A stretch of 45,899 nt of DNA. It comes from an uncultured Prevotella sp. (GTDB lineage: Bacteria > Bacteroidota > Bacteroidia > Bacteroidales > Bacteroidaceae). Position numbers and translations under genes: made by a program. Positions 9,359 to 17,721 of this stretch are shown here, one piece after another; position 1 is the stretch's first letter, and each line of letters begins with the position of its first letter. The stretch spans positions 1 to 45,899 of the forward strand of contig CAJOCR010000017.1 of the NCBI GenBank assembly GCA_905236755.1, written 5' to 3'. A model generated the notes under the pieces. It was given only the letters and a program-made list of their open reading frames with translations. It made no database searches and was not told the origin of the DNA.

Positions 9359-9784
9359 ATGAACAAGGTAATGTTAATTGGTAACGTTGGAAAAGATCCA
9401 GATGTAAGATATTATGACGCAGATCAGGCAGTTGCACAGTTTCCTCTTGCAACAACAGAACGTGGATATACTCTCCAGAATGGCACCCGTGTTCCTGATC
9501 ATACTGATTGGCACAATATTATAGTATATCGTAATCTTGCTAAGGTAGTAGAGAAATATGTTCGCAAAGGTGACCGCATCTATGTTGAAGGACGTATTCG
9601 CTATCGTAGTTATGATGATAAGAAAGGTGTTCGCCATTATGTGACCGAAATTTTGGTTGAAAATATGGAGATGCTTTCAAATAGACCTCAGCCTACTGAA
9701 ACTAATGTAGCTCAGCAGCCAGTAGCTCAACCTGTACAACCAGAGGGCGATGGTGAAAGTGAGAATGAGGCATTGCCATTCTAA
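9359..9784 (+). CDS. ssb: Single-stranded DNA-binding protein
   Basis: A 141-residue SSB that coats single-stranded DNA in replication, recombination and repair. The OB fold covers residues 1 to about 107 (MNKVMLIGNVGKDPDVRYY, DWHNIIVYRNLAKVVEKYVRKGD, IYVEGRIRYRSYDDKKG). A Gln/Pro-rich linker follows, then an acidic tail ending SENEALPF, the tip that binds partner proteins. It is in a tight run with the upstream 180-residue gene and with gldE, 14 bases downstream. The ssb-gldE order is common in Bacteroidota. Confidence 0.95.
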   Translation: MNKVMLIGNVGKDPDVRYYDADQAVAQFPLATTERGYTLQNGTRVPDHTDWHNIIVYRNLAKVVEKYVRKGDRIYVEGRIRYRSYDDKKGVRHYVTEILVENMEMLSNRPQPTETNVAQQPVAQPVQPEGDGESENEALPF

Positions 9785-9798
9785 AAAACTATTGAACA

Positions 9799-11109
9799 TT
9801 GATTTTTGATTTATCATATTTGAGCGCACTTGTAGAGTTTCATAATGTAACTCCAGGTATAGTTGTAGCAGCCATCTTGGCTGCTATGTTGATTTTTATG
9901 TCGGGCTTCGCCAGTGGTTCTGAAATAGCTTTTTTCAGTCTTACACCAAGTGATATTGATAGTCTTGATCCCGAACACGATAATGCAGATAAGAACATAG
10001 AAATTCTGCGTCATGATTCAGAACGTACATTAGCAACGATTCTTGTCACCAACAATTTTGTTAATGTGACAATAATCATGTTGTTTAATTACATATTTAG
10101 TTCGCTAATAACATTTAAGGCAGAGTGGTTTGAGATTTTCTGTGTAACTATTCTACTTACATTCCTGCTTCTTCTTTTTGGTGAGATAATGCCTAAGGTA
10201 TATTGCCGACAGAATGCGTTGAGTTTTTGTCGTCGCTCGGCACATATTATTATGGTTTTAAGAAAACTTTTCTGGCCTATTGAGAGTATTCTTTTGAAGA
10301 GTGGCGATATAGCAGAAAAGGCTGTGCGTAAGGAGAACCGTCAGCTTACGGCTGATGATCTTGAGCAGGCTTTGGAACTTACCGATAAGAATGAAATCAA
10401 GGACGAGAAGAGTATGCTTCAGGGCATCATTCGTTTTGGTGATGAAACTGCCAAAGAGGTGATGACCTCACGTCAGGATATTGTTGATCTTGATATAAAG
10501 AGTTCTTATGCTGATGTACTGAAGTGTATTGTAGAGAACAACTATAGCAGAATACCTGTCTATCAGGATAATACTGATAATATCAGAGGAATTCTGTATA
10601 TCAAGGATCTTTTACCACATCTTTCTAAATCTGCTAATTTTCGTTGGCAGAGTCTTATCCGTCCACCTTATTTCGTGCCTGAAACAAAGAAGATTGATGA
10701 TTTGTTGCGAGAGTTTCAGGATAATAAGGTGCACATTGCGATTGTTGTTGATGAGTTTGGTGGAACAAGCGGTATAGTTACTCTTGAAGATATTCTTGAA
10801 GAAATTGTAGGCGAAATCAACGATGAATATGACGAGGAAGAGAAGTATTATTCAAAACTGAATTATAATACTTTTGTCTTTGAAGGAAAGACTCTGTTGA
10901 CCGACCTATGCAGAATATTGCAGGTTGACGAGGAAGAATTCTCTGATGTAGAAGGAGATGCTGATTCTTTAGCTGGTCTTCTACTTGAGATGAAAGGTGA
11001 TTTCCTGAGTGTTCACGAGCGTATAGATTATAAGCATTACACTTTTGAAATCTTAGAGATTGAGGAGCGCAGAATAAGTAGGGTAAAAATAACGATTCAC
11101 CCCAAATGA
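9799..11109 (+). CDS. gldE: GldE-like CNNM/CBS-domain membrane protein
   Basis: A 436-residue inner-membrane protein. An N-terminal DUF21/CNNM domain has about three to four hydrophobic segments in residues 15-160 (including FMSGFASGSEIAFFSL and FGEIMPKVYCRQNA). A CBS pair follows (NNYSRIPVYQDNTDNIRGILYIKDLL; VDEFGGTSGIVTLEDILEEIVGEI), then a C-terminal CorC/HlyC-type transporter-associated domain. The family includes haemolysin C/CorC-like ion-transport proteins and the gliding-associated GldE; position after ssb supports GldE. A gldE name does not imply gliding. The start is TTG at 9799: an in-frame stop lies six bases upstream and the first ATG is well inside the membrane domain. Confidence 0.85.
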   Translation: MIFDLSYLSALVEFHNVTPGIVVAAILAAMLIFMSGFASGSEIAFFSLTPSDIDSLDPEHDNADKNIEILRHDSERTLATILVTNNFVNVTIIMLFNYIFSSLITFKAEWFEIFCVTILLTFLLLLFGEIMPKVYCRQNALSFCRRSAHIIMVLRKLFWPIESILLKSGDIAEKAVRKENRQLTADDLEQALELTDKNEIKDEKSMLQGIIRFGDETAKEVMTSRQDIVDLDIKSSYADVLKCIVENNYSRIPVYQDNTDNIRGILYIKDLLPHLSKSANFRWQSLIRPPYFVPETKKIDDLLREFQDNKVHIAIVVDEFGGTSGIVTLEDILEEIVGEINDEYDEEEKYYSKLNYNTFVFEGKTLLTDLCRILQVDEEEFSDVEGDADSLAGLLLEMKGDFLSVHERIDYKHYTFEILEIEERRISRVKITIHPK

Positions 11110-11263
11110 TGAATGTGGAATTATTAATTTGAAATTACGGAGTAATCATTTACAGAGTGCTTGCTGTCGGCTTGCCGGTGCAAGGATTAATACGAATAAG
11201 ATAATTAGTTGGCTTAGCCTATTATCCAATTACGAATTATTATTTATTTTTGCTCAGTTTGAG
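11110..11263. repeat. AT-rich intergenic element, composite copy A
   Basis: A non-coding stretch with AATTATTAATTTGAAATTACG at one end and CAATTACGAATTATTATTT at the other (partly inverted), enclosing CGGCTTGCCGG. The same arrangement, an AT-rich AATTAC/GAATT part followed by a CCCTC/GAGGG palindrome, occurs at 13628-13761 and 17520-17637. Confidence 0.4.
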
Positions 11264-11296
11264 TCTCCCCCTCTGGAGGGGAGCTTGGGAAGGGGC
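11264..11296. repeat. Dispersed CCTC/GAGGGG palindrome, copy 2
   Basis: TCTCCCCCTCTGGAGGGGAG followed by CTTGGGAAGGGGC. It forms a strong hairpin and ends 12 bases before the phosphopantetheinyl transferase ATG, so it lies in that gene's leader. Confidence 0.65.
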
Positions 11297-11308
11297 TAAA
11301 TATCAGTT

Positions 11309-11935
11309 ATGTCATTATTGTATATAGAAAATCTTGAATCTGACGTGCGTCTTGGTGTATGGAAGATGGATGAAATGAACGAAGATGATTTTCTTTGTAT
11401 AGAAGGTGTGTCTGATGTTCTTCCTGATATTGTTTCTCAATATCGTAGTGAAAGTCGTCGACGTGAAAAGCTATCAGTGTATGCTTTATTGTTTACTATG
11501 ACTGGCGATAAATCGCTGAGAATATGGCATGAAGAATCGGGAAAGCCTTTTGTTGATGGAATGAATATCAGTATTACTCACACCAAGGGCTATGCAGCAT
11601 TAATACTGTCTGAAAAACATAATGTAGCTATAGATATAGAGTATTGTAGTGATAGGGTAGAGCGTATAGTAGAACGCTTTATAAGGAAAGACGAACCGAT
11701 GAAAGGGCTGGAGCAGCACCTGATAAACTGGAGTGCCAAAGAAACAATGTATAAGTATTTTTCGGAGGAAGACCTACAATACTTTGATATGCGTGTTCAT
11801 GCCTTTGATGATAATGATGAAGGAACACTTATTATCGACGATTTGAAAGACCCAAAATCGCTTGAAGTGAGGTATAAGGTAACGGATGAGTACGTTATTA
11901 CATATAGTCTCACCTCGCCCCTTTCCGATAGGTGA
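11309..11935 (+). CDS. 4'-phosphopantetheinyl transferase family protein
   Basis: A 208-residue Sfp-type transferase that moves the phosphopantetheine arm of CoA to carrier proteins. The diagnostic motifs are ISITHTKGYAALIL, VAIDIEY (about residues 107-113, metal-binding Asp and Glu) and WSAKETMYKYF (about 140-150). It follows gldE in the ssb-gldE cluster, a usual place in Bacteroidota. Residues after YVITYSL, namely TSPLSDR, are encoded by a sequence of the dispersed CCCTC/GAGGG type (11908-11940), so the C-terminal tail appears to be repeat-derived. Confidence 0.85.
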   Translation: MSLLYIENLESDVRLGVWKMDEMNEDDFLCIEGVSDVLPDIVSQYRSESRRREKLSVYALLFTMTGDKSLRIWHEESGKPFVDGMNISITHTKGYAALILSEKHNVAIDIEYCSDRVERIVERFIRKDEPMKGLEQHLINWSAKETMYKYFSEEDLQYFDMRVHAFDDNDEGTLIIDDLKDPKSLEVRYKVTDEYVITYSLTSPLSDR

Positions 11936-11940
11936 GTGAG
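11908..11940. repeat. Dispersed palindrome, copy 3, overlapping a stop codon
   Basis: CTCACCTCGCCCCTTTCCGA followed by TAGGTGAGTGAG. Inverted CTCACCT/AGGTGAG arms span the end of the phosphopantetheinyl transferase gene and supply its stop codon. Confidence 0.5.
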
Positions 11941-12084
11941 GACAAGCCGAAGTGTTAAAATGGACGGAAAAAGCGATTTTTTTAGGATATAGGGAGCTAC
12001 CAATTTATTTTTTTTGTATATTGCACGCAAAAAAGGAGGGAGAGTAACAAACTCCATCCAACCTTCAATGTTATTCCAACTACA

Positions 12085-12113
12085 CTAGCCCTCCACTTCA
12101 TAGGGGGAGGAGT
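12085..12113. repeat. Dispersed palindrome, copy 4
   Basis: TAGCCCTCCACTTCATAGGGGGAGGAG: arms CCCTCC and GGGGGAGG, about 20 bases before the preA ATG. Confidence 0.5.
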
Positions 12114-12133
12114 ATAACTTAAACAATACTATT

Positions 12134-13603
12134 ATGTTACATATCCAAGAAGAGGCTATGCGTTGTCTTATGTGTGCCAATGCACAATGTACTAATGCTT
12201 GTAAAAATGGTGATCCGGCAAGAGCAATACGCGCAATACGTTTCGGTAATGAAAAACTGGCATGGCGATGGCTTGCTAAGTGTTCTGCCGATGAACTTGA
12301 AGCTGCTGAAAAGGCATGTGTTCATTATGATAATTGTATTCGTATAAAAGAACTGGCAAATTATTTATCCGAGTCTTATCTTGATTCTGACGAATCAAAG
12401 GTGTCTCTTGCTATTGACTTTTGTGGTATTCATTGTGAAAACCCATTCTTCCTTGCTTCATCTGCAGTATGCACTAATTATGAAATGGTGGCTCGTGCCT
12501 TTGATATGGGATGGGGTGGTGTATTCTATAAGACGATTTGTGTGCAGGACATAAATGAAGTTTCTCCACGTTTTGATGCGTTGCAACAATGTGGAAAGAG
12601 CGACTTTTATGCTTTCCGCAATATGGAGCAGTTAAGTGAAAATCCTAATGATGTAGATTTTGATATTCTTCACCGTTTAAAGCAGGACTATCCAACAAAA
12701 GTGGTAGTGGCAAGTATCATGGGACAGAAAGAGGAGGAGTGGATAGAACTGGCAAAACGGGCAGAGGAAGCAGGTTGTGATGCTGTGGAACTTAACTTTT
12801 CGTGTCCGCAGATGCGATTTGCTGGTATGGGTAGTGATGTTGGACAAAATGCCGAACTGGTATTCTTCTTTACTGCATGTGTGAAAAGAAGCGTGAGTAT
12901 TCCTGTGATACCCAAGCTAACACCAAATATCACACATATGAACCAGCCTGCCATGGCTGCTTATATGGCTGGTGCTAATGCCATTTCAGCCATCAACACT
13001 ATAAAAAGTGTGACTATGGGTAAAAATGCAGAAGTCTCTGGTCGTAAAACAGTATCAGGATTATCGGGTCGTGCTGTAAAACCTATTGCACAACGATTTG
13101 TTCTTGGCATGGCAAAGAATCCATTGTTGTGTGGTGATCATGGAAAATCAATAGAATTAAGTGGAATAGGTGGTATAGAGACTTGGCGTGATGCCTTGGA
13201 ATATATACAACTTGGTTGTCGCAATGTGCAGATATGTACAGCTGTTATGCAGTACGGCTATCGTATTATTGATGATCTTATTCTTGGTTTGCAGCACTAT
13301 CTCATGGACCGAGGGGTGACGTCAATAGATTCGCTTGTTGGTGAGGAACTGTCTAATTTTGTTACACCTATTGATCTTGATAGAAATACAATAGTATATC
13401 CAACAATCAATCGTGACAAATGCGTTGGCTGTGGCCGTTGTTATACCTCTTGTCAAGATGGCGGTCATCAGGCAATAGCCTTTGATGTTGAAACACATCA
13501 ACCGCGCATTATAGGCACAAAGTGTGTAGGTTGTCATCTTTGTCGTCTTGTATGTCCTATTAATGCTATTGGAGTAACGAAAAGAACAATAAAAAAAGGA
13601 TAG
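12134..13603 (+). CDS. preA: Dihydropyrimidine dehydrogenase-like PreA with extra Fe-S domain
   Basis: A 489-residue flavo-iron-sulfur protein. Residues 1 to ~85 form an N-terminal Fe-S module (C11, C14, C19 and C23 in CLMCANAQCTNACKNGDP, then further Cys in the next ~40 residues), like that of PreT, GltD and mammalian DPD. Residues ~90-390 are an FMN-binding dihydroorotate dehydrogenase-type barrel, with catalytic Cys in ELNFSCPQMR and SAINTIKSV. The C-terminus carries two [4Fe-4S] motifs (CVGCGRCYTSCQDG; CVGCHLCRLVCP). PreA normally pairs with the NAD(P)H/FAD subunit PreT to reduce uracil and thymine. No preT is adjacent, so the electron donor and substrate are uncertain. A terminator overlaps the stop. 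Confidence 0.88.
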   Translation: MLHIQEEAMRCLMCANAQCTNACKNGDPARAIRAIRFGNEKLAWRWLAKCSADELEAAEKACVHYDNCIRIKELANYLSESYLDSDESKVSLAIDFCGIHCENPFFLASSAVCTNYEMVARAFDMGWGGVFYKTICVQDINEVSPRFDALQQCGKSDFYAFRNMEQLSENPNDVDFDILHRLKQDYPTKVVVASIMGQKEEEWIELAKRAEEAGCDAVELNFSCPQMRFAGMGSDVGQNAELVFFFTACVKRSVSIPVIPKLTPNITHMNQPAMAAYMAGANAISAINTIKSVTMGKNAEVSGRKTVSGLSGRAVKPIAQRFVLGMAKNPLLCGDHGKSIELSGIGGIETWRDALEYIQLGCRNVQICTAVMQYGYRIIDDLILGLQHYLMDRGVTSIDSLVGEELSNFVTPIDLDRNTIVYPTINRDKCVGCGRCYTSCQDGGHQAIAFDVETHQPRIIGTKCVGCHLCRLVCPINAIGVTKRTIKKG

Positions 13604-13625
13604 ACAATCGTCTATCCTTTTTTTA
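13592..13625 (+). terminator. Terminator of preA
   Basis: AAAAAAAGGATAGAC, loop AATC, GTCTATCCTTTTTTT. The left arm overlaps the last codons and the stop. The A run makes it usable from the opposite strand too, against convergent pgk transcription. Confidence 0.88.
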
Positions 13626-13627
13626 TT

Positions 13628-13761
13628 AATGTTAAATTTGGAATGTTGAATTAGTCGGTTTGCCGATTATCAATTATTCAATTACCAATTATATTACCTA
13701 TTTGTTAGCTCCCTCTCTGCATTTTGCCCTTCGGTAAAAGCTGGAGAGAGCTAGGGTGAGG
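13628..13761. repeat. Composite intergenic element, copy B
   Basis: An AT-rich part (AATTTGGAATGTTGAATTAG, CGGTTTGCCG, CAATTATTCAATTACCAATT) is followed by a hairpin with GCTCCCTCTC and GAGAGAGC arms at 13708-13752. It fills the space between convergent preA and pgk. The same modular order occurs at 11110-11296 and 17520-17637. Confidence 0.5.
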
Positions 13762-13763
13762 TC

Positions 13764-15032
13764 TTATCCCTCAATCGCTGCTACACCAGGAAGAGTCTTA
13801 CCCTCGATAGCCTCAAGAAGAGCACCACCGCCAGTAGAGATGTAAGAAACCTGATCTGCAAGACCGAACTTGTTAACACAAGCTACAGAGTCACCACCAC
13901 CGATGAGTGAGAAAGCACCCTCAGCAGTTGCTGCTGCGATAGCATCGCCGATAGCCTTTGAACCAACTGCGAAATCGTCGCACTCGAATACACCAGCAGG
14001 ACCGTTCCAAAGAATAGTCTTAGCACCCTTGATAGCCTCTGCGAATGCCTTCTGGCTCTCAGGACCTGCGTCAACACCTTCGAAACCTGCAGGAACTGCT
14101 GTTGCAGGACAAACAATCTTTTCTGCACCTTCCTTAACGCTCATAGTAGCGAAGTCGAGACCGTTAGTAGCAACACAGTCAGAACCAAGGATAAGTTCTA
14201 CACCGTTCTTCTTAGCCAACTCCTCAACACCAAGAGCTACATCAAGCTTGTCGAGCTCAACGATAGAATCGCCAATCTCGCCATTGTGAGCCTTAGCAAA
14301 TGTATATGTCATACCACCACAAAGGATGAGCTTGTCAACCTTACCAAGAAGGTTCTCAATGATACCGATCTTAGAAGATACCTTAGAACCACCCATGATA
14401 GCTACGAAAGGACGCTTGATGTTACCAAGAACATTATCAACAGCCTTTACTTCCTTCTCCATCAAGTAACCAAGCATCTTGTGGTCAGCATCGAAAGAGT
14501 CAGCAATAACAGCTGTAGAAGCGTGCTTACGGTGAGCAGTACCGAATGCATCGTTAACATAAACATCAGCATAAGAAGCGAGCTTAGCAGCAAACTTCTT
14601 CTGAGACTCCTTCATAGCCTTCTTAGCCTCGTCGTACTCAGGAGTGCCCTTCTCAACATCTACTGGCTTACCTTCCTCTTCGGCATAGTAACGGAGGTTC
14701 TCAAGAAGTAAAGCCTCGCCACCCTTAAGAGCAGCAGCCTCTGCATCAGCGTTACCAGCGTCTTTAGCGAACTTAACCTCAACGCCAAGAGCCTCAGAAA
14801 CCTTGTTTACGATCTGTGAAAGAGAAAGAGCTGGCTTAACCTTGCCCTTTGGCTTGCCCATGTGGCTCATCATGATAAGAGCACCACCATCAGCGAGAAC
14901 CTTCTTCAAAGTAGGAAGAGCACCGCGGATACGAGTGTCATCAGTTACATTACCATTCTCATCCAATGGAACATTGAAGTCCACGCGAACAATTGCCTTG
15001 TGACCGGCAAAGTTGAATTGATCGATTTTCAT
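13764..15032 (-). CDS. pgk: Phosphoglycerate kinase
   Basis: A 422-residue glycolytic enzyme that makes ATP from 1,3-bisphosphoglycerate. It has the two-lobe structure with [20 protein letters not shown] (substrate arginines and Asp), [57 protein letters not shown] and [16 protein letters not shown], all conserved. Length is normal for the Bacteroidota form. Compositional bias toward GCC, AAG and CTC-type codons suggests high expression. A TATCTTTG on the minus strand (15114-15121) is the likely promoter, giving a leader of about 75 bases. It seems to be monocistronic and separate from queC upstream. Confidence 0.96.
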   Translation of the reverse strand: MKIDQFNFAGHKAIVRVDFNVPLDENGNVTDDTRIRGALPTLKKVLADGGALIMMSHMGKPKGKVKPALSLSQIVNKVSEALGVEVKFAKDAGNADAEAAALKGGEALLLENLRYYAEEEGKPVDVEKGTPEYDEAKKAMKESQKKFAAKLASYADVYVNDAFGTAHRKHASTAVIADSFDADHKMLGYLMEKEVKAVDNVLGNIKRPFVAIMGGSKVSSKIGIIENLLGKVDKLILCGGMTYTFAKAHNGEIGDSIVELDKLDVALGVEELAKKNGVELILGSDCVATNGLDFATMSVKEGAEKIVCPATAVPAGFEGVDAGPESQKAFAEAIKGAKTILWNGPAGVFECDDFAVGSKAIGDAIAAATAEGAFSLIGGGDSVACVNKFGLADQVSYISTGGGALLEAIEGKTLPGVAAIEG

Positions 15033-15113
15033 TTTACCTTAGTTATTTAAATTAAAGTTATATCTATTTCGCTTGTTGCAACAGTCGATTAGTACAATCT
15101 ATTTTTTGCATCG

Positions 15114-15121
15114 CAAAGATA
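15114..15121 (-). promoter_or_regulatory. -7 box of pgk
   Basis: TATCTTTG on the minus strand; a TTCG (imperfect TTTG) lies about 20 bases upstream. The gap between pgk and queC (15033-15282) holds nothing else that I can identify. Confidence 0.55.
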
Positions 15122-15282
15122 ACAAAAAATGCTGAAACCCACGAATACGCATTTAAATATTTACCTTTTTTGTATTCTATGCCTTATATTATGCAATATA
15201 GAGTTTACAAATAGCGAAATACAAGTAAATCAAGCGGTTAAGGAATAGTAAATAAATATTCTTACCCTCTTCCTTTTTGCTC

Positions 15283-15936
15283 TTACTCCTCGTATTCAGT
15301 TGGATCAGTGATGCCTGCCAGCTCGAGAGCTTCTTTGCGTTCTACGCATGTGCCACACTTGCCGCAATGTTTCTCGCCTCCCTTGTAACAACTCCATGTT
15401 TCAGCATAGTTGATGCCTAACTCTGCTCCTCTGCGTGCAATATCAGTCTTGGTTATATTGGTGTATGGTGCTTCTATGCGTACCTTGACATAGGTGCCAG
15501 CTGTGGCTGCTTCATCAATGGCTTTGATGAACTCTGGGCGACAGTCAGGATAGATGGTGTGGTCGCCTCCGTGATTGGCAATAAATACTTTTTTTAGGTT
15601 GTTGCTCTCAGCAATGCCTATGGCTATGGAGAGCATGATGCCATTACGAAAAGGTACTACTGTTGACTTCATGTTTTCGTCGGCATAATTGCCTTCCGGA
15701 ATAGCATCTGCTCCTTCAAGAAGTGAACTTTTGAAATACTGGTGCATGAAACCAAGATTGATGACAATGTGCTTGATGCCCAGTCGCTCGCAATGCATTT
15801 TAGCAAATGGTATTTCGCGAGCGTTGTGATTACTTCCGTAATCGAATGAAATACCAAGTGCGATCTCGTCTTTTTTGTCGTAGAGTAAGGTAATGGAATC
15901 CATACCTCCACTAACTATTATTGCTGAATCTTTCAT
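15283..15936 (-). CDS. queC: 7-cyano-7-deazaguanine (preQ0) synthase
   Basis: A 217-residue ATP-dependent enzyme that converts 7-carboxy-7-deazaguanine to preQ0 on the way to queuosine in tRNA. The PP-loop motif IVSGGMDSITLL lies at residues 8-19. The zinc site near the C-terminus is CYKGGEKHCGKCGTC. DYGSNHNAREI and the internal NHGGDHTIYPDCRPEF fit the family. It lies downstream of radA on the same strand, separated by a 188-base region with a large inverted repeat. No queD or queE is adjacent. Confidence 0.94.
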   Translation of the reverse strand: MKDSAIIVSGGMDSITLLYDKKDEIALGISFDYGSNHNAREIPFAKMHCERLGIKHIVINLGFMHQYFKSSLLEGADAIPEGNYADENMKSTVVPFRNGIMLSIAIGIAESNNLKKVFIANHGGDHTIYPDCRPEFIKAIDEAATAGTYVKVRIEAPYTNITKTDIARRGAELGINYAETWSCYKGGEKHCGKCGTCVERKEALELAGITDPTEYEE

Positions 15937-15977
15937 ATTTATGAATTATTTTGCCTGTTTGCTTATGATCTTGCGAG

Positions 15978-16121
15978 GCTCCCTCTCAAGAAAAATGAAA
16001 ATATTGAAAGAATGAAATATGGAGATATAAGAGCGCTTTGCGCATAAATTTTTCATTATTTTCATTTTTCAATGTTTAATAGCTTCGTTTGTGAAGCTCT
16101 GGGCTGTGGGGGGAGAGAGGG
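15978..16121. repeat. About 145-bp composite inverted repeat between radA and queC
   Basis: Outer arms GCTCCCTCTC (15978-15987) and GGGAGAGAGGGC (16110-16121) bracket inner A/T-rich arms (AAAAATGAAAATATTGAAAG at about 15990 against TTTTCATTTTTCAATG at about 16060), around a core containing AGCGCTTTGCGC. It is non-coding and looks like a small foldback element whose ends match the dispersed palindrome family. Confidence 0.5.
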
Positions 16122-16124
16122 CGT

Positions 16125-17513
16125 CTAGTCGAACAGTGCCCGTAGTGCCTCTTCTACCTTTCTTACTGGAACTAATTCTATTTTGTATTTGGAGTGATTG
16201 AAGCCTTTGAGATTGTAGTGTGGGATAATCATATGATGGAATCCTAATTTCTCAGCTTCTGCCACTCGTTGTTCTATGCGGTCAACAGGGCGCACTTCGC
16301 CTGAAAGACCTACTTCGCCAGCCATGCACCAGCCAGGTTCGATGGCTGTATCCACATTGCTTGAGAGTACGGCAGCTATGACACTAAGGTCCATAGCCAT
16401 ATCTGTGACACGCAGTCCGCCAGCAATATTCAAGAACACGTCTTTCTGCATGAGTTTGAAGCCTACTCGTTTTTCGAGTACCGCAAGTAGCATGTTTAGA
16501 CGACGCTGGTCAAAGCCTGTTGCTGAACGTTGTGGTGTGCCGTAGGCTGCTGATGAGACGAGTGCTTGTGTTTCAACAAGGAATGGCCGAACACCCTCTA
16601 TAGCTGATGAGATGGCTATACCTGATAGTCCTTCGTGATCTTGTGTGAGCAGTAGCTCTGAAGGATTGGATACTTCGCGTAGGCCGTTCTGCTGCATTTC
16701 GTATATGCCCAACTCTGATGTACTTCCAAATCGGTTTTTGATGGAGCGTAGAATGCGGTACATATAATGTTGGTCGCCCTCAAACTGTATAACGGTGTCA
16801 ACGATGTGTTCCAGTATTTTTGGTCCAGCAAGACTGCCTTCCTTGTTGATGTGTCCAATAAGTATTACTGGTGTGGCACTTGATTTTGCAAATCGAAGCA
16901 GGGCTGCTGCACACTCACGTACCTGTGTGATGCTTCCTGCTGAGGAATCAACATCTGAGGTGGCTATGGTCTGTATGGAGTCTATGATGACTAACTCGGG
17001 CTTTACTTCCTTAATGCAGTCGAATATGTCTTCAAGCGAATTTTCACATAACACCTGTACATTGTCTGATTGTTCTGTTGATAGTCGGTCGGCACGCATC
17101 TTTAGCTGGTGAGCACTTTCCTCACCGCTAACATAGAGTATACGACGGTCTTTCATCTTTAGGATGGTCTGTAGTGTGAGCGTACTCTTGCCAATACCAG
17201 GTTCTCCACCTAAGAGAACAATGCTTCCTGGCACAAGACCACCACCAAGGACACGGTTGAATTCGCCATCGTGCATGTCGATGCGTGGCTCATCGTGAGC
17301 AGATACGTTTTTCAGGAGCATAGGTGTGTGTGAATGCCCATTTGTTCTTCTGAGCACTTGTGCTGCGTTCTTTGCAGCTATACTGCCTGTATCGGCTGCA
17401 ATGCGTATTTCCTTAAATGTGTTCCATTGTCCGCAGCTGGGACATTTGCCTATCCATTTGGCCGATTCTTGTCCGCAGTTGCTGCATACATAGGCGATCT
17501 TGTCTTTTGCCAT
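16125..17513 (-). CDS. radA: DNA repair protein RadA
   Basis: A 462-residue RecA-like ATPase that helps branch migration in recombination. The N-terminal zinc ribbon has C10, C13, C24 and C27 (CSNCGQ, CPSCGQ). Walker A is GGEPGIGKST (about 102-111); Walker B is ELVIIDSIQT; the RadA-specific KNRFGS motif follows; the C-terminal ~150 residues form a Lon-protease-like domain without protease function (MAGEVGLSGEVRPV). The start is set at MAKDK (17513). The frame stays open 12 codons further upstream, but that part lies in a repeat element and lacks similarity to RadA. It is upstream of queC on the same strand. Confidence 0.95.
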   Translation of the reverse strand: MAKDKIAYVCSNCGQESAKWIGKCPSCGQWNTFKEIRIAADTGSIAAKNAAQVLRRTNGHSHTPMLLKNVSAHDEPRIDMHDGEFNRVLGGGLVPGSIVLLGGEPGIGKSTLTLQTILKMKDRRILYVSGEESAHQLKMRADRLSTEQSDNVQVLCENSLEDIFDCIKEVKPELVIIDSIQTIATSDVDSSAGSITQVRECAAALLRFAKSSATPVILIGHINKEGSLAGPKILEHIVDTVIQFEGDQHYMYRILRSIKNRFGSTSELGIYEMQQNGLREVSNPSELLLTQDHEGLSGIAISSAIEGVRPFLVETQALVSSAAYGTPQRSATGFDQRRLNMLLAVLEKRVGFKLMQKDVFLNIAGGLRVTDMAMDLSVIAAVLSSNVDTAIEPGWCMAGEVGLSGEVRPVDRIEQRVAEAEKLGFHHMIIPHYNLKGFNHSKYKIELVPVRKVEEALRALFD

Positions 17514-17519
17514 TGTTTT

Positions 17520-17637
17520 GGGAATTACGAATTTGGAATGTTGAACCAACGGTTACTGACCGAAGGAAAGTAATTAATCAATGAAGATTTTGGCCTATTG
17601 AGCCACTCCCCTCTGGAGAGGAGGGTTGAAAGGGCCT
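17520..17637. repeat. Composite intergenic element, copy C
   Basis: GGAATTACGAATTTGGAATG, CGGTTACTGACCG and AGTAATTAATCAATG are followed by a hairpin at 17604-17636 (CACTCCCCTCTGGAGAGGAG, then GGTTGAAAGGGCC). It occupies the space between the divergent radA and lipoprotein genes and hence both leaders. Shares module order with 11110-11296 and 13628-13761. Confidence 0.55.
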
Positions 17638-17667
17638 TTTTCTGTTTTACAAAAGTACTAAGTTTTT

Positions 17668-17697
17668 TTTGAGTTACAAAATTATTTATTACTTTTG
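17668..17697 (+). promoter_or_regulatory. Promoter of the solute-binding-like lipoprotein operon
   Basis: TTTG at 17668-17671, 18 bases, TACTTTTG at 17690-17697. An in-frame TTG at 17695 lies inside the -7 box, so the start is the ATG at 17722. Confidence 0.6.
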
Positions 17698-17721
17698 CAA
17701 AGCACATATTCCTATTGCAAA

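Noticed and set aside
13870..14711. Plus-strand ORFs opposite pgk
   Set aside because: Antisense shadows of a highly biased gene, with no start context and no recognisable product.
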